A stretch of 64,000 nucleotides of DNA from Antarcticibacterium sp. 1MA-6-2 (GCF_021535135.1 NZ_CP091036.1:2604001-2668000), one strand, 5' to 3'; counted from the first letter of the stretch, positions 42,548 to 53,343 are shown. Program-made: numbers and translations. Notes: generated by a model not told the origin, from the sequence alone.

Positions 42548-43228
42548 ATGTTTCACGATTTCCTCAATTTATTTTATCCTTCTCTATGCCAGATCTGCGA
42601 GAAAGAATTGTTGAAGAACGAAAGGATAATTTGTGTGGAATGTTTGCACGAGCTACCTGTTACCTCTTACCTGCCTAACAACGAGAATGATGTGAAAAAA
42701 GTATTTTATGGAAGGATTAAAGTTGAAGAAGCTGAAGCACTGCTAATTTTTCAGAAAAAAGGTTCGGTTCAAAAGCTTATTCATCAGTTAAAATACAGAG
42801 GGCAAAAGGAAATAGGAGGTTTTCTGGGGGAATGGATGGGAACAAACTTGAAGCAAGACAACAAATTTTCAGAAGCTGAAATAGTTATCCCTGTACCACT
42901 GCATAAAAAGAAGCTTAAAGCCAGGGGGTATAATCAGGTAGAAGGCTTTGGGAAGGAAATAAGTAAAGCCCTTCAAATACCTTATGTTGATAATGTGCTG
43001 CTTAAAACATCTCTTTCTACCACTCAAACAATTAAGACGAGACTTGCCCGTTGGGGAAATATCGAGGAAACTTTTGTTCTTGCTAATCCCGGTTTAATTA
43101 AAGATAAGCACGTATTAATAGTAGATGATCTAATAACCATAAGCTCTACCCTTGAGGCCTGCGCTACAGTTTTAAAACAAGCCGGGGGCGTTAAAATAAG
43201 TATTGCAACAATGGCAATCGCGGGGTAA
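42548..43228 (+). CDS. comF: ComF family phosphoribosyltransferase-like protein
   Basis: Competence/DNA-utilisation protein of 226 residues: N-terminal zinc finger CQICEKELLKNERIICVEC, then the PRTase fold (VIPVPLHKKKLKARGYNQVEG). The PRPP loop reads DDLITISSTLEA where the family has DDLITTGSTLEA. At 43139-43144 the sequence is ATAAGC instead of ACCGGC, an in-frame version of the motif error, so the apparent loss of the TG pair is probably not real. Confidence 0.88.
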   Translation: MFHDFLNLFYPSLCQICEKELLKNERIICVECLHELPVTSYLPNNENDVKKVFYGRIKVEEAEALLIFQKKGSVQKLIHQLKYRGQKEIGGFLGEWMGTNLKQDNKFSEAEIVIPVPLHKKKLKARGYNQVEGFGKEISKALQIPYVDNVLLKTSLSTTQTIKTRLARWGNIEETFVLANPGLIKDKHVLIVDDLITISSTLEACATVLKQAGGVKISIATMAIAG

Positions 43229-43270
43229 CATAGAAAAAAATCGTTTCTTTGCGCTAAAATTCAGTTATCT

Positions 43271-44879
43271 ATGAAAAAGGGGTTACAGGTAATTTTCTTT
43301 CTTATAATTATCTTTTCTATGGCACAATGTGCTAAAAGAGGAACACCTACAGGAGGAGAAGTAGACACTGAACCACCTAAATTTTTAAGAGCAAGTCCTG
43401 AAAATTTTACCACCAACTTCAACCGGGAAGAAATAAATATATACTTTGATGAGTATATAAAACTGGAGAAACCACAGGAACAAATTATTATTTCCCCGCC
43501 CATTGATCCAAGACCGGAAATTACCCCCATGGGATCTCCCCGCAAGTATATTCGTATTAAATTAAACGACACCACACTCCAGGATAACACTACCTATGTT
43601 TTTAACTTTGGAAACAGTGTTGTTGATAACAATGAAGGAAATCCATTGCCATTTTTCAAATACGTTTTCTCCACAGGAAGTTATATTGATTCTTTAACCG
43701 TAACAGGTACGGTAAGTGATGCGTTCCTTCTGGAACCAGAACCTTTTATTTCTGTAATGCTTTATGAAAGAGACGAGAATTTTAGTGATTCTCTGGTATT
43801 TAAACAACAACCCCGATATATAACCAATACCCTTGACAGCCTGAGAACTTTTGAACTTACAAATCTCAAGGAAGGCACCTACCAACTGGTTGCGGTAAAA
43901 GACAGAAATAACGACTACAAATACAATCCCGGAAAGGAAAAGATCGCATTTATAAATGAACCTATGAACTATTCCTACTGACACTACTTATAATCTCATT
44001 CTTTTTTCTGAAATATTGCCTTTTCAACCGGAAAGACCGAAGCAATTATCTGGCAATAAACTTTTAATTGGCTATAGAGGTACTATTAATCCAGATAGCC
44101 TTAAAATTGAACCAATTAGCAGCGTTCCGGAGAATTTTGAATACAAATTCACCAAAGTGCCGGACAAAGATAGTTTGCATGTGTGGACAAAGCCTCTTCT
44201 GGAAATGGATAGCATCAGGTTTAAATTAATAGCACCAAATAGAACAGATACGCTCTTTACGAGAATAAACAAAATGCCTGCCGACACTTTATTAGTAAAC
44301 ACTGAACCTTCAGGTAACCTGGACTTTAATAGTCCTGTCGTTTTCAAACCCAGTACACCTATAGAAGAGTTTAACGAAGATCTTATCACTTTGATCAACA
44401 AGGATTCGTTAAGTGTTGAATTTTCTTCGGAAGTAAGGCCGGATAATTCGGTAGCACTTCGGTTTCCAAAGGATGAAAATCAGACCTATAATTTGTTGGC
44501 ACTCCCGGGAACTATAACTGATATTTATGGCTCCACCAGTGACACTATTAAAAAGTCCTTTAAAACAAGACCCTTTGCAGACTTTGCAAACCTTACTGTC
44601 AATCTTCAGAATGTAAAAAGTTATCCCGTTATTGTTCAGCTAACCGATGAAAAAGGAGCTGTTAAAGCTGAAAAATATTCCACAGGGGAAAGCAGCCTGA
44701 GATTTGAATTTCTAACACCGGGGAAATACCTTCTCAGGGCAATCTACGATGTTAACGAGAATGGAAAATGGGATACAGGTAATTATCTTGAAAAGCGCAA
44801 ACCTGAAGAGATAATTTATTTACCGGAACCTTTAGATATAAGACCTAACTGGGATATGACAGAACCATTTAGTTTATAG
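43271..44879 (+). CDS. Ig-like domain lipoprotein (frame broken)
   Basis: About 536 residues. Lipobox-type start FSMAQCAKRGTPTGG near residue 20, then the Ig-like domain typical of this family (VDTEPPKFLRASPENFTTNF... INIYFDEYI), and a C-terminal half with GKYLLRAIYDVNENGKWDTGNYL. The break at 43960-43966 reads ACCTATGAACT; ACCGGTAACT gives NEPVTIPTDTTYNLILFSE. Outer-surface location is likely; function unknown. Its end overlaps the convergent amidohydrolase by 11 bases. Confidence 0.8.
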
Positions 44880-45647
44880 AAAAGCTGTCCCTGTCTTGCA
44901 GAAATTTAAGTTTGCTCCTGGTTTCTACTAAACTCTCTTTATCTATTGTAACAACCTCAGTAAATTCTATTTGTCTGTGGGTATTAAAAAGATTTTTTCC
45001 AAGGCAGTCATAAACTGCTGTGTGCCCATTATACCTGTATTCATTCCCGTCTACCCCGGTACGGTTTATTCCTATGCACCATGACATATTTTCTATAGCC
45101 CTTGCCTGTAAAAGCACATCCCAGGCATGTATTCTGGTTTCTGGCCAGTTAGCCACGTAAATTAGCAAATCATAGTCTTCAGTATTTCTGGACCACACGG
45201 GAAAGCGTAGATCATAACATATAAGGGGGCAAATTCTCCAACCTTTGTAATCTACCAGTAACTTTTTTTCCCCGGCAGTATAAGTTTCATCTTCCTTAGC
45301 AAGAGTAAAGGTGTGCCTTTTATCATAGGTTTCATAAGCACCATCGGGGAAAACGAAATACAACCTGTTGTAGTATTTCCCGGCATCTTCCACAATTAAG
45401 CTTCCGGTTATTGCAGTATCCCTTGTTCTCGCTACATTTTGCATCCATTGAAGAGCAGGTCCATTAGTAGGTTCAGCAAGATTAGAAGCATTCATCGAAA
45501 AGCTGTAGAAAACATTTCGGGCAAAATAATAAGGTCCACATCTTCCTGTATCTGTTCAATTTTTTCAGAAAAAACATCTAAATTTTTAGCGATGTTTTCC
45601 CATGCCAGGTCAACCTGAACAACAGCAATTTTTAAATTTTTCTCCAT
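44869..45647 (-). CDS. carbon-nitrogen hydrolase (nitrilase/omega-amidase type; frame broken)
   Basis: About 259 residues, start ATG 45647 (MEKNLKIAVVQVDLAW). Catalytic Glu in LPEMFSTGF, Lys in YDKRHTF, Cys in PLICYDLRFP: complete triad. The break at 45502-45506 leaves ACAGC where ACCGGC is expected, a one-base loss inside the active-site Glu motif. Likely an omega-amidase (2-oxoglutaramate or related), consistent with the methionine aminotransferase gene nearby. Confidence 0.88.
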
Positions 45648-45745
45648 ATGTAAATTTAAAAAAAATAAAACGGCCTCTCCTAAATACTTGTTAAATGGTT
45701 TGCTTTAAAAAGGATTATAAATAGCTTTATTCAAAATTAAAATAT

Positions 45746-46273
45746 ATGAAATCTACTAGTTTTTTCAGCCAGGACAACTATATCTCGAGCACTTCCAGAG
45801 GTTTGATCTCAGGAGTAATTGGAGGATTTGCGGGAACAGTAGTTAAAAGTCTTGTAGAGAGATTTCTTCCGGTGCGAAAGATCAATCAAAGATCTGCACA
45901 AATTAAAGTTTTAGACGATATTTCAACTAAACTTACCGGGAGCCCTATAAGCCTTGAAAATGAAGCCCTGGCAGAACAGTTTGTAAACCTTCCTTTAGGA
46001 GCAAGTGTTGGAGCTGCTTATGGCTATGGCAAAAGAAACAAAGATGCCTACAATATTAGCGACGGGGTAATTCTTGGAGCCTCTACCTGGTTTTCTACAC
46101 ACGAGACTTCCTTACCCTTAATGGGCCTTGACAAAAAACCTACAGATGTATCTGTTGGGACACAGGCGAGTGAATTACTCGTACACGTTCTCTTTGGAAT
46201 TACTACTGAAGTAGTTCGAAGCGCGGTCAATGAAAAATTAAAAAACGGTAACAGGTTTAGATCCCGTTCATAA
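45746..46273 (+). CDS. DUF1440/YagU-like membrane protein
   Basis: A 175-residue protein with glycine-rich hydrophobic segments (RGLISGVIGGFAGTVVKSL; FVNLPLGASVGAAYGYG; ISDGVILGASTWFSTHE; SELLVHVLFGITTEVV). The pattern fits the DUF1440/YagU family, usually inner membrane and linked to acid response. Its 3' end overlaps the convergent aminotransferase gene by 17 bases. Confidence 0.65.
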   Translation: MKSTSFFSQDNYISSTSRGLISGVIGGFAGTVVKSLVERFLPVRKINQRSAQIKVLDDISTKLTGSPISLENEALAEQFVNLPLGASVGAAYGYGKRNKDAYNISDGVILGASTWFSTHETSLPLMGLDKKPTDVSVGTQASELLVHVLFGITTEVVRSAVNEKLKNGNRFRSRS

Positions 46274-47409
46274 TATCGGCGGCCTTTTTAAGAGTTTCCT
46301 CTGTTTTTGCAAAACAAAACCTCAACTGTTTGTTGTCACTGTTGTTTATGTTAAAAACTGAAACAGGTATGGTTGCAAGCTTGAAGTCCTTTACAAGTAG
46401 TCCGGCAAAATCTACATCTTTTTCATCGGTAATTTGGGAATAATCCAATAACTGAAAATAGGTGCCGGAAGAGGGAATCCCTTTAAACTTGCTATCCTTA
46501 ATCAACTCCAGAAATCGGTCTCTTTTTTGCTGATAGAAAGCACCTAAATTTAAATAATGGTCGGGGTTTTTGAGATATTCAGCATAAGCAATTTGCATGG
46601 GATGATTAATGCAGAAAACTTCAAACTGGTGCACTTTTCGTATCTCTGCCATTAATTCTTTTGGAGCCACGCAATACCCGGTTTTCCAGCTTGTTGTGAA
46701 AAGTTTTTCCAAAGGAAGCGCAGATAATGCTTCTGGAGGAAAGCTCTGGGAAAAGAGCTGCGCTTTGGTGGGATTTTCCGTCAAACACCAGGTGTTCATA
46801 CACCTCATCGCTAAGAACTATAATATTCGTATCCTTCAGTATTTTCTCCAATTGTTCCATGTCTTCTTTCTGAAGAATTGTTCCCGTGGGATTATGAGGG
46901 GTATTAATAATTATCATTCTTGTTTTTGAAGAAATCTTTTCCTCCACTTCCTGCCAGTCGATATTGTAATTTTCACCTTTCAGCTGAATTAAAACAGGTA
47001 CTCCTCCATTTAGTTTTATCGAAGGTTCATAGCTGTCATAGGCAGGTTTAAAAACTATAACCTCATCATCTTTATGTACAAAAGCAGAAATAGCAGCATA
47101 TAGAGCTTGTGTCGCTCCATTTGTGAGAGTCACCTCGGTAACGGGATCATACTTCCTGGAATACAGACTGAATAACTTTTTACAGATTTCTTCCCTAAGT
47201 TCCAGCACACCAGCCATAGGAGCATATTGATTAAATCCATTTTTCATTGCTTTATCAACCAGCTCTTTTAGACTTTCATCAGTCTCAAAATTGGGAAAAC
47301 CCTGTGATAGATCTACCGCCTTATGATGGTTGGCAAGTTTGCTCATGGAAGAAAAAATACTCTCCTCCTGATTTGGAAGTTTTGATGGCGGAACTGAAAA
47401 TTGTCTCAT
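46257..47409 (-). CDS. methionine aminotransferase, YbdL-type (frame broken)
   Basis: Fold-type I PLP aminotransferase, about 383 residues from MRQFSVPPSKL at 47409. Conserved VDLSQGFPNFETDE, NGATQALYAAISAFV, IIINTPHNPTG, LSDEVYEHLVFDG and the PLP lysine region ASFGKTFHNTGWKTGY. The break near 46689 removes two bases: AACAAGCTGG stands for AACACCGGCTGG, right after the PLP Lys. With the neighbouring omega-amidase this suggests methionine salvage by transamination and deamidation (inference). Confidence 0.9.
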
Positions 47410-47431
47410 TCTTTTTTTTAAAAAGATGCAC

Positions 47432-47463
47432 AAAAAATCCCGGACTTCAAAGCCCGGGATTAC
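47432..47463 (-). terminator. terminator of the sdhCAB operon
   Basis: AATCCCGG...CCGGGATT hairpin followed on the minus strand by six T, downstream of sdhB. Confidence 0.8.
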
Positions 47464-47488
47464 AATATAATTATCTTAAATTTTAATT

Positions 47489-48232
47489 TTAAAGAACGCT
47501 GGCTTTCATATATTCCCTGTTAAGCCTTGCGATGTTCTCTAAAGAAATGCCCTTTGGGCATTCAATTTCACAGGCGCTAGTATTGGTACAGTTACCAAAT
47601 CCTTCTTTATCCATTTGTTCCACCATCGCCAAAACTCTTTGACTGGCTTCCACCTGGCCTTGTGGCAACAACGCAAACTGGCTTACCCTTGCCGAAGTAA
47701 ACAACATGGCACTCGCATTTTTACATGCTGCTACACAAGCTCCACACTGTATGCAGGTAGCTGCGAAGAAAGAAGCATCTGCATCTTCTTTAGGAATAGG
47801 AATGGCATTTGCATCCTGGGTATTACCAGAAGTATTTACTGATATATAACCTCCCGCCTGTTGAATCCTCTCCAAGGCACTTCGATCTACAATTAAATCC
47901 TTAATTACAGGAAAAGCCTTAGCCCTAAATGGTTCAACTACTATCGTATCACCGTCTTTAAACCTTCTCATGTGCAACTGGCAGGTCGCAACTCCAGTAT
48001 CAGGTCCATGGGGTTCACCGTTAATTTGTAAGGAGCAGGAACCGCAAATTCCTTCCCTGCAATCGTGGTCAAATTCTATAGTCTCTTCACCTTTTTCTAC
48101 AAGCTGCTCATTAAGAACATCCATCATTTCCAGAAAAGACTGGTCAGGATCAACACCAGCTATAGGGTAAGTAACTATTTGTCCTTTATCTGCAGCGCTT
48201 TTCTGGCGCCATACTTTTAGCGTAAGATTCAT
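47489..48232 (-). CDS. sdhB: succinate dehydrogenase/fumarate reductase iron-sulfur subunit
   Basis: 247 residues. [2Fe-2S] ligands in [16 protein letters not shown]...TCQ near residue 60; [4Fe-4S]/[3Fe-4S] ligands in [11 protein letters not shown] near 158 and [15 protein letters not shown] near 215. Third gene of sdhCAB, separated from sdhA by an 86-base heptamer-repeat stretch. Confidence 0.95.
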   Translation of the reverse strand: MNLTLKVWRQKSAADKGQIVTYPIAGVDPDQSFLEMMDVLNEQLVEKGEETIEFDHDCREGICGSCSLQINGEPHGPDTGVATCQLHMRRFKDGDTIVVEPFRAKAFPVIKDLIVDRSALERIQQAGGYISVNTSGNTQDANAIPIPKEDADASFFAATCIQCGACVAACKNASAMLFTSARVSQFALLPQGQVEASQRVLAMVEQMDKEGFGNCTNTSACEIECPKGISLENIARLNREYMKASVL

Positions 48233-48318
48233 GGGTGTTATGGTATTGAGTAATGAGCAGTGAGTAGTGAGTAGTTGGTCCAGATGGAGCTAAATACTGT
48301 TTCCTCAATTCTCATATC
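48233..48318. repeat. inverted heptamer-repeat element, no gene inside
   Basis: Units GTATTGA, GTAATGA, GCAGTGA, GTAGTGA, GTAGTTG run from about 48243 to 48277. The inverse (CTCAATT, CTCATAT) is at 48304-48317. Same 7-base periodicity and inverted layout as the atpD-atpC element; occupies the whole sdhA-sdhB gap. Confidence 0.6.
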
Positions 48319-50324
48319 TTATTTATAGCTTCTCGTTTTTACTTCAATAAATTCATATTCGAGCTCTTCTTTATGAAGCACTGCATCGGCTGGTTCACCT
48401 GTGTATTCCCAGGCAGCTACATACATAAAGTTTTCATCATCACGTAGTGCTTCTCCTTCTTCAGTTTGGTATTCTTCTCTAAAGTGTCCTCCACAAGACT
48501 CATCCCTATGCAGCGCATCTTTGGCGAACAACTCTCCTAATTCAAGAAAATCGGCTACTCTTCCTGCTTTTTCAAGTTCAGCATTCTTAGTATTTGCTCC
48601 ACCCGGAATACGTACATCTCTCCAAAATTCTTCTCGTAAAGCCTTAATTTCTGAAATTGCCTCTTTTAAATTAGATGCATTTCTGGACATTCCAACTTTA
48701 TCCCACATGATTTTTCCTAATCTTTTGTGGAAGTGGTCAACAGATTTAGTTCCGTTATTAGAAACAAATTTCTCAATTCTCTGGCGAACATTATTTTCTG
48801 CTTCTTCAAATTCAGGAAGATCGGTTGAAATCTTTCCGGTTCTAATATCTTTCGAAAGATAATCTCCAATGGTATATGGAAGTACAAAATAACCATCAGC
48901 AAGACCCTGCATTAATGCCGATGCTCCTAAACGGTTGGCCCCGTGATCAGAGAAATTGGCCTCACCTGTACAGAAACATCCGGGAATAGTAGTCTCAAGG
49001 TTGTAATCAACCCAGATACCTCCCATTGTATAATGCACTGCAGGATAAATCATCATTGGTGTTTCATACGGATTTTGATCCACGATCTTCTCATACATCT
49101 CAAACAGGTTTCCATATTTTGCCTCTACCACAGCTTTTCCAAGCTCCTTAATCTGCTCATCTGTAGCATTTGTAAGGTGCTGAGTGTTTGCAGCTTCCTG
49201 ACCGTACCGTATAAAAGCTGAGCCAAAGTCAAGATATACTGCTTCTCCCGTTTTATTTACACCATAACTAGCGTCACAACGTTCCTTAGCTGCTCTTGAA
49301 GCCACATCCCGGGGAACCAGGTTACCAAAAGCAGGATATCTTCTTTCCAGATAATAATCCCTGTCCTCTTCTTTTATTTGAGTCGGCTTTAATTTTCCGG
49401 CCCTTATTGCCTCTGCATCTTCTTTTTTCTTTGGCACCCAGATCCTTCCATCATTCCGAAGAGATTCACTCATTAAAGTCAATTTTGACTGATGTTCACC
49501 GGAAACAGGAATACAGGTAGGGTGTATTTGTGTAAAACAAGGGTTAGCGAAATAGGCTCCTTTTTTATGTATTTTCCAGGTTGCGGTAACATTACTTCCC
49601 ATTGCGTTTGTGGAAAGGAAAAACACATTGCCATATCCGCCCGAAGCAATAACAACTGCGTGAGCACTATGTCTTTCTATTTCTCCTGTTATGAGATTTC
49701 TTGCAATAATACCCCGGGCTTTTCCATCTACGATCACAAGATCAAGCATCTCGTGTCTTGTATAAGACTGGATCTTTCCACGGTTTATTTGGCGGTTCAT
49801 TGCAGAATACGCTCCCAATAATAACTGCTGCCCGGTTTGACCTTTAGCATAAAATGTTCTTGAAACCAAAACACCACCAAAGGATCTATTGTCAAGCATT
49901 CCACCGTATTCTCTGGCAAAAGGAACACCTTGTGCAACACATTGGTCAATTATATTGGCTGAAACTTCAGCAAGGCGATATACATTTCCTTCACGGGAAC
50001 GGTAATCTCCTCCTTTTATCGTATCGTAGAACAACGATAGGAATTTGAATCCCCGTCACCCTGATAATTCTTGGCTGCATTAATTCCACCCTGTGCCGCA
50101 ATAGAGTGGGCACGACGTGGAGAATCCTGGTAGCAGAAGGTTTTTACGTTGTAGCCAAGTTCTGCAAGAGTAGCAGCTGCACTACCACCCGCAAGACCAG
50201 TACCTACCATTATAACATCTATGTTTCTTTTATTGGCAGGATTAACAAGGTTGATCTCGTTTTTATGTTTGGTCCACTTATCCTCCAATGGGCCTTTGGG
50301 TATTTTTGATTCTAGTATTCCCAT
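48319..50324 (-). CDS. sdhA: succinate dehydrogenase/fumarate reductase flavoprotein subunit (frame broken)
   Basis: About 668 residues. FAD-binding [18 protein letters not shown] near residue 42, the covalent-FAD motif [21 protein letters not shown] near 75, active-site region [18 protein letters not shown], and [18 protein letters not shown]. The break near 50040 ([14 protein letters not shown]) fits loss of one T from TTT. At 49267-49272 the minus strand reads GCTAGT, giving [11 protein letters not shown] where CDAGYGV is usual; this looks like an in-frame RCCGGY error. Confidence 0.93.
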
Positions 50325-50327
50325 AGC

Positions 50328-51044
50328 TTAAATTTTATCTAGTACGAAGTATATATAAACAGGGATAACAGCGAACGCCAAAGGAACTAATATTGAGAAA
50401 GCATATCCAAATTTTCTAATAAATCCGTTGTAATTCGGGTGATTAACCCCTAAAGATTGAAATCCGCTGGCGAAACCGTGCTTAAGGTGAAAAGCAATGG
50501 CGGCCATTGAGATAACATAAATAATCACAAAAAGGAGTCCATAATCAGGATCCTGAAACGTTTCAATTGTAAGCGTGTAAAGATCTTTTACCTCTGCACC
50601 ACTTGCAGTCTCGTAGATGGTATGATCTAAACCTCCAAATTTCATTTTTGCCCAAAGCGCATTCATGTGAAGAACGATAAATGCAAAAATCACTGTTCCC
50701 AATAAGCCCATATTCCTGGAGGACCAGGTAGAGTTTGCTGAGGGTTTATACCGTACATAACCTTTGGGTCTGGCCTTATTGTTATTGATCGTTAAAATCA
50801 CCCCATCTATAGCATGAAAAAGTATACTAAGATAGGTGACATAAGAAAGGATCATAATTAAAGGATTGGTGGTCATAAAAAGACCATACTCATTAAATTG
50901 ATCTCTTGTAGCCTCACTTACCGGGAGCAATAATTGAAGATTCCCAAGAAGATGGCCAACTAAAAATGTGCAAAGGAAGAGGCCCGTGAAAGCCATCCAG
51001 TATTTTTTTGCTAAAGATGACTTTAATAGCGCAGATTTTGCCAT
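50328..51044 (-). CDS. sdhC: succinate dehydrogenase cytochrome b subunit
   Basis: Membrane anchor of about 238 residues, b558 type with five helices and several membrane histidines (FLVGHLLGNLQLLL, YLSILFHAIDGVILT, FIVLHMNALWAKMKF, AIAFHLKHGFASGFQSLG) for two haems. Start MAKSALLKSSLAKKYWM at 51044 rather than the longer in-frame ORF. First gene of sdhCAB. Confidence 0.93.
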   Translation of the reverse strand: MAKSALLKSSLAKKYWMAFTGLFLCTFLVGHLLGNLQLLLPVSEATRDQFNEYGLFMTTNPLIMILSYVTYLSILFHAIDGVILTINNNKARPKGYVRYKPSANSTWSSRNMGLLGTVIFAFIVLHMNALWAKMKFGGLDHTIYETASGAEVKDLYTLTIETFQDPDYGLLFVIIYVISMAAIAFHLKHGFASGFQSLGVNHPNYNGFIRKFGYAFSILVPLAFAVIPVYIYFVLDKI

Positions 51045-51072
51045 AAAAAATTTAAGATTTGATAAAGTGTCA

Positions 51073-51103
51073 CAAAAATACACCTCCTAAGACTTTTGGA
51101 CAA
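51073..51103 (-). promoter_or_regulatory. promoter of sdhCAB
   Basis: On the minus strand TTG (51103-51101), a 20-base spacer and TATTTTTG (51080-51073). Predicted leader of about 25 bases to sdhC. Confidence 0.65.
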
Positions 51104-51303
51104 CTTTAATATTAATTAAAGTTCAATTTAGAACTAATTTAAAAAACCTTTATAAGCTGTTGAAGCAAATCTACCAATGAGGCAGATACAGCCTCATATA
51201 TAAATTCGCTAATGATGTGACCAACAAAAGATTTTAATTAAACCGGGAATGGGAAAAACATCGGGAAAAATGTAACTTAGTACTATAATTTTTACTCAGT
51301 TTT

Positions 51304-52227
51304 ATGGATTTTATAGACTATTACAAAGTCCTGGAATTAGACAAATCTGCTTCCCAGGCAGATATTAAAAAAGCTTACCGCAAGCTGGCAAGAAAATATC
51401 ATCCTGACTTAAACCCAAATGACAAAAGCGCACAGGCGCGGTTTCAACAAATTAATGAAGCCCACGAAGTTTTAATCGATCCTGAAAAAAGGAAAAAATA
51501 TGATCAATACGGAAAGGACTGGCAGCATGCTGAGCAGTATGAACAGGCGAAGAAACAACAGCAAAACCAGAGACAATATTCCGGCGGATTTGGCGGCGGG
51601 TTTGGCAGCGGAGCAGAATATTCCGGAAATTTTGATGATGACACTTTTTCAGACTTTTTCGAGCAAATGTTCGGCGGGGGCGCCAGATCACAAGGAACCG
51701 GAAGAAATCCACAATTCAAAGGCCAGGACTTTAATGCTGAACTTCAGCTTAATTTATCAGATGTTTATTCCAGCCAGAAACAAACCCTGACAATTAATGG
51801 AAAAAATATTAGGTTAACCATTCCTGCGGGAGTAGAAAACGGTCAGACTATTAAAATAAAAGGCCACGGAGGACCCGGAATGCAGGGTGGACCTAACGGA
51901 GATCTTTTTATTACTTTTAATATAGTAAACAACACCTCTTTTAAAAGGGAAAAAGAAAACCTTTACAGCACCGTAGAAATCGACCTCTACACGGCATTAC
52001 TGGGAGGAGAAATTACTGTAGACACTTTTGATGGTAAAGTTAAATTAACAGTAAAGCCGGAAACTCAAACTGGCACCCAGGTGAAGCTCAAAGGAAAAGG
52101 TTTTCCAAAATATAAAAAGGACAACCAGTTTGGTGACCTTTATATTAGCTACCATGTCAAAATGCCTAAAAAATCTCTCTGCCAGAGAAAAGGAATTGTT
52201 TAAGGAATTACAAAACCTACGATCATG
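51304..52227 (+). CDS. cbpA: DnaJ-like co-chaperone CbpA (frame broken near the end)
   Basis: J-domain protein without zinc fingers, about 307 residues: J domain with YHPDLNPND (HPD at about residue 34), Gly-rich linker GGFGGGFGSG, and two beta-barrel client domains. The break at 52165-52170 (six A instead of five) gives a false end. Repaired, it finishes MPKNLSAREKELFKELQNLRS with TGA overlapping the cbpM ATG (ATGA), the normal operon arrangement. Confidence 0.92.
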
Positions 52228-52523
52228 AAATTAGAAGGATTAGTATCTACAGAAGAATTGTGCTCAAGGTACAGGGTTGAAAGAACTTTTATTTCATCCC
52301 TTTATGAAAGCGGATTAATTGAAGTTGTAACCATAGAGCAAAAAGAATATGTTCATCACGATAAGATAAGGGACTTTGAGAAAATGCATCGGCTGCATTA
52401 CGATCTTAATATTAATCTGGAAGGCATGGAAGCAGTACAACATTTACTTCAACAACTTAAGAAACTCCAAAAACAAAACTTACAGCTGCGTAACCTAAGC
52501 TCCATATATATGAAGAAGAGTAG
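52225..52523 (+). CDS. cbpM: chaperone modulator CbpM (frame broken at C-terminus)
   Basis: MerR-like regulator of CbpA, about 98 residues: EELCSRYRVERTFISSLYESGLIEVV is the HTH-like part, then YDLNINLEGMEAVQHLLQQL. At 52493-52500 the sequence reads ACCTAAGC; restoring ACCGGC changes the tail from NLSSIYMKK to NRLHIYEEE, stop at 52521-52523, which matches the RLxxYE ending I recall for this family. Confidence 0.85.
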
Positions 52524-52536
52524 CAGGTAAATTTAA

Positions 52537-53187
52537 TTATGGATTTAATTTCAAAAATCCATTGATCATAAATTTGGATTGATCATCTATAACTTCTTTG
52601 TTATCATTAAATAATCTTTGAGCTTCTACTTTATATTCTAATTTGCCAGAAATCAAATAGGCCCTTTTCAAATAATCTATTGACAAAACAATATCTTTCC
52701 TAATTAATTCCGACATTAAAGAGTAGTGTTCTTCTCGCTCCGTCACATTTTCAAAAAATTTATTCAGATTGGCTTGAAACTTATCATCAAATGACACATA
52801 TTCTGTTCTAACGAAATCTGAAGGAATTTGGAAATCACGAGATTTTATAACAATACTTTCTTTTCCTAAAGCATCCAAAATCCCTAATTCGTAAAAAATA
52901 TTTGCAACCGTAGTTAGCTTCATTTCTTCTGTTAAAATTGCAATTCCGACAGGCACCGCTAAAATCTGCTTCCATATCTTTTCTAAAAAATCTCCACCCG
53001 TTACATACGAGCTGGCGTCAATCTCTCGAAAATTAATTGATATTAAAAACTCACTAATTGCCGTACGTATTTCTTTTAATTGTGTGGAAGGATTGCCTCC
53101 TAATTGAGTCATAATAAAACAACTTCGAGGCTGGTATTTTATAGACGAGGTAAATACTTCACCATTGATAGGAGAATAAATTATCAT
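52537..53187 (-). CDS. deoxyribosyltransferase/TIR-like fold protein, possible defence effector
   Basis: 216 residues, not matched to a named gene. The middle looks like the Rossmann-like fold shared by nucleoside 2-deoxyribosyltransferase and TIR-like domains: strand CFIMTQLGG (about residue 22), INFREIDASSYVTGGDFLEKIWKQI (45-75), VPVGIAILTEEM and the helix NIFYELGILDALGK (about 98-112) with the candidate catalytic Glu, then SIVIKSRDF. The C-terminal ~80 residues are helical. It starts at the stop of the 50-residue gene upstream and shares its promoter. NAD or nucleotide cleavage is inference only. Confidence 0.55.
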   Translation of the reverse strand: MIIYSPINGEVFTSSIKYQPRSCFIMTQLGGNPSTQLKEIRTAISEFLISINFREIDASSYVTGGDFLEKIWKQILAVPVGIAILTEEMKLTTVANIFYELGILDALGKESIVIKSRDFQIPSDFVRTEYVSFDDKFQANLNKFFENVTEREEHYSLMSELIRKDIVLSIDYLKRAYLISGKLEYKVEAQRLFNDNKEVIDDQSKFMINGFLKLNP

Positions 53188-53340
53188 TTAGCTCGATCTT
53201 TTCCTTATTACAGGAACCCCTTTATATGGACCATCCGATTTTTTATTGGACAAAATTTTCCCTTTAGAACGATCAATTTTGACGTACTTTCCCGTCCTGG
53301 GATTTTTAGTTTGTACTATTTTTTTATCTCCTGTTGCCAT
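53188..53340 (-). CDS. 50-residue basic protein, first gene of the module
   Basis: ORF of 50 codons: MATGDKKIVQTKNPRTGKYV..., then KIDRSKGKILSNKK, ending GPYKGVPVIRKRSS. Strongly basic, no membrane segment or Cys. The stop (53190-53188) abuts the next ATG, so translational coupling is likely. A consensus promoter immediately precedes it. Function unknown; could be a nucleic-acid-binding or immunity-type partner of the downstream protein. Confidence 0.6.
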   Translation of the reverse strand: MATGDKKIVQTKNPRTGKYVKIDRSKGKILSNKKSDGPYKGVPVIRKRSS

Positions 53341-53343
53341 ATT

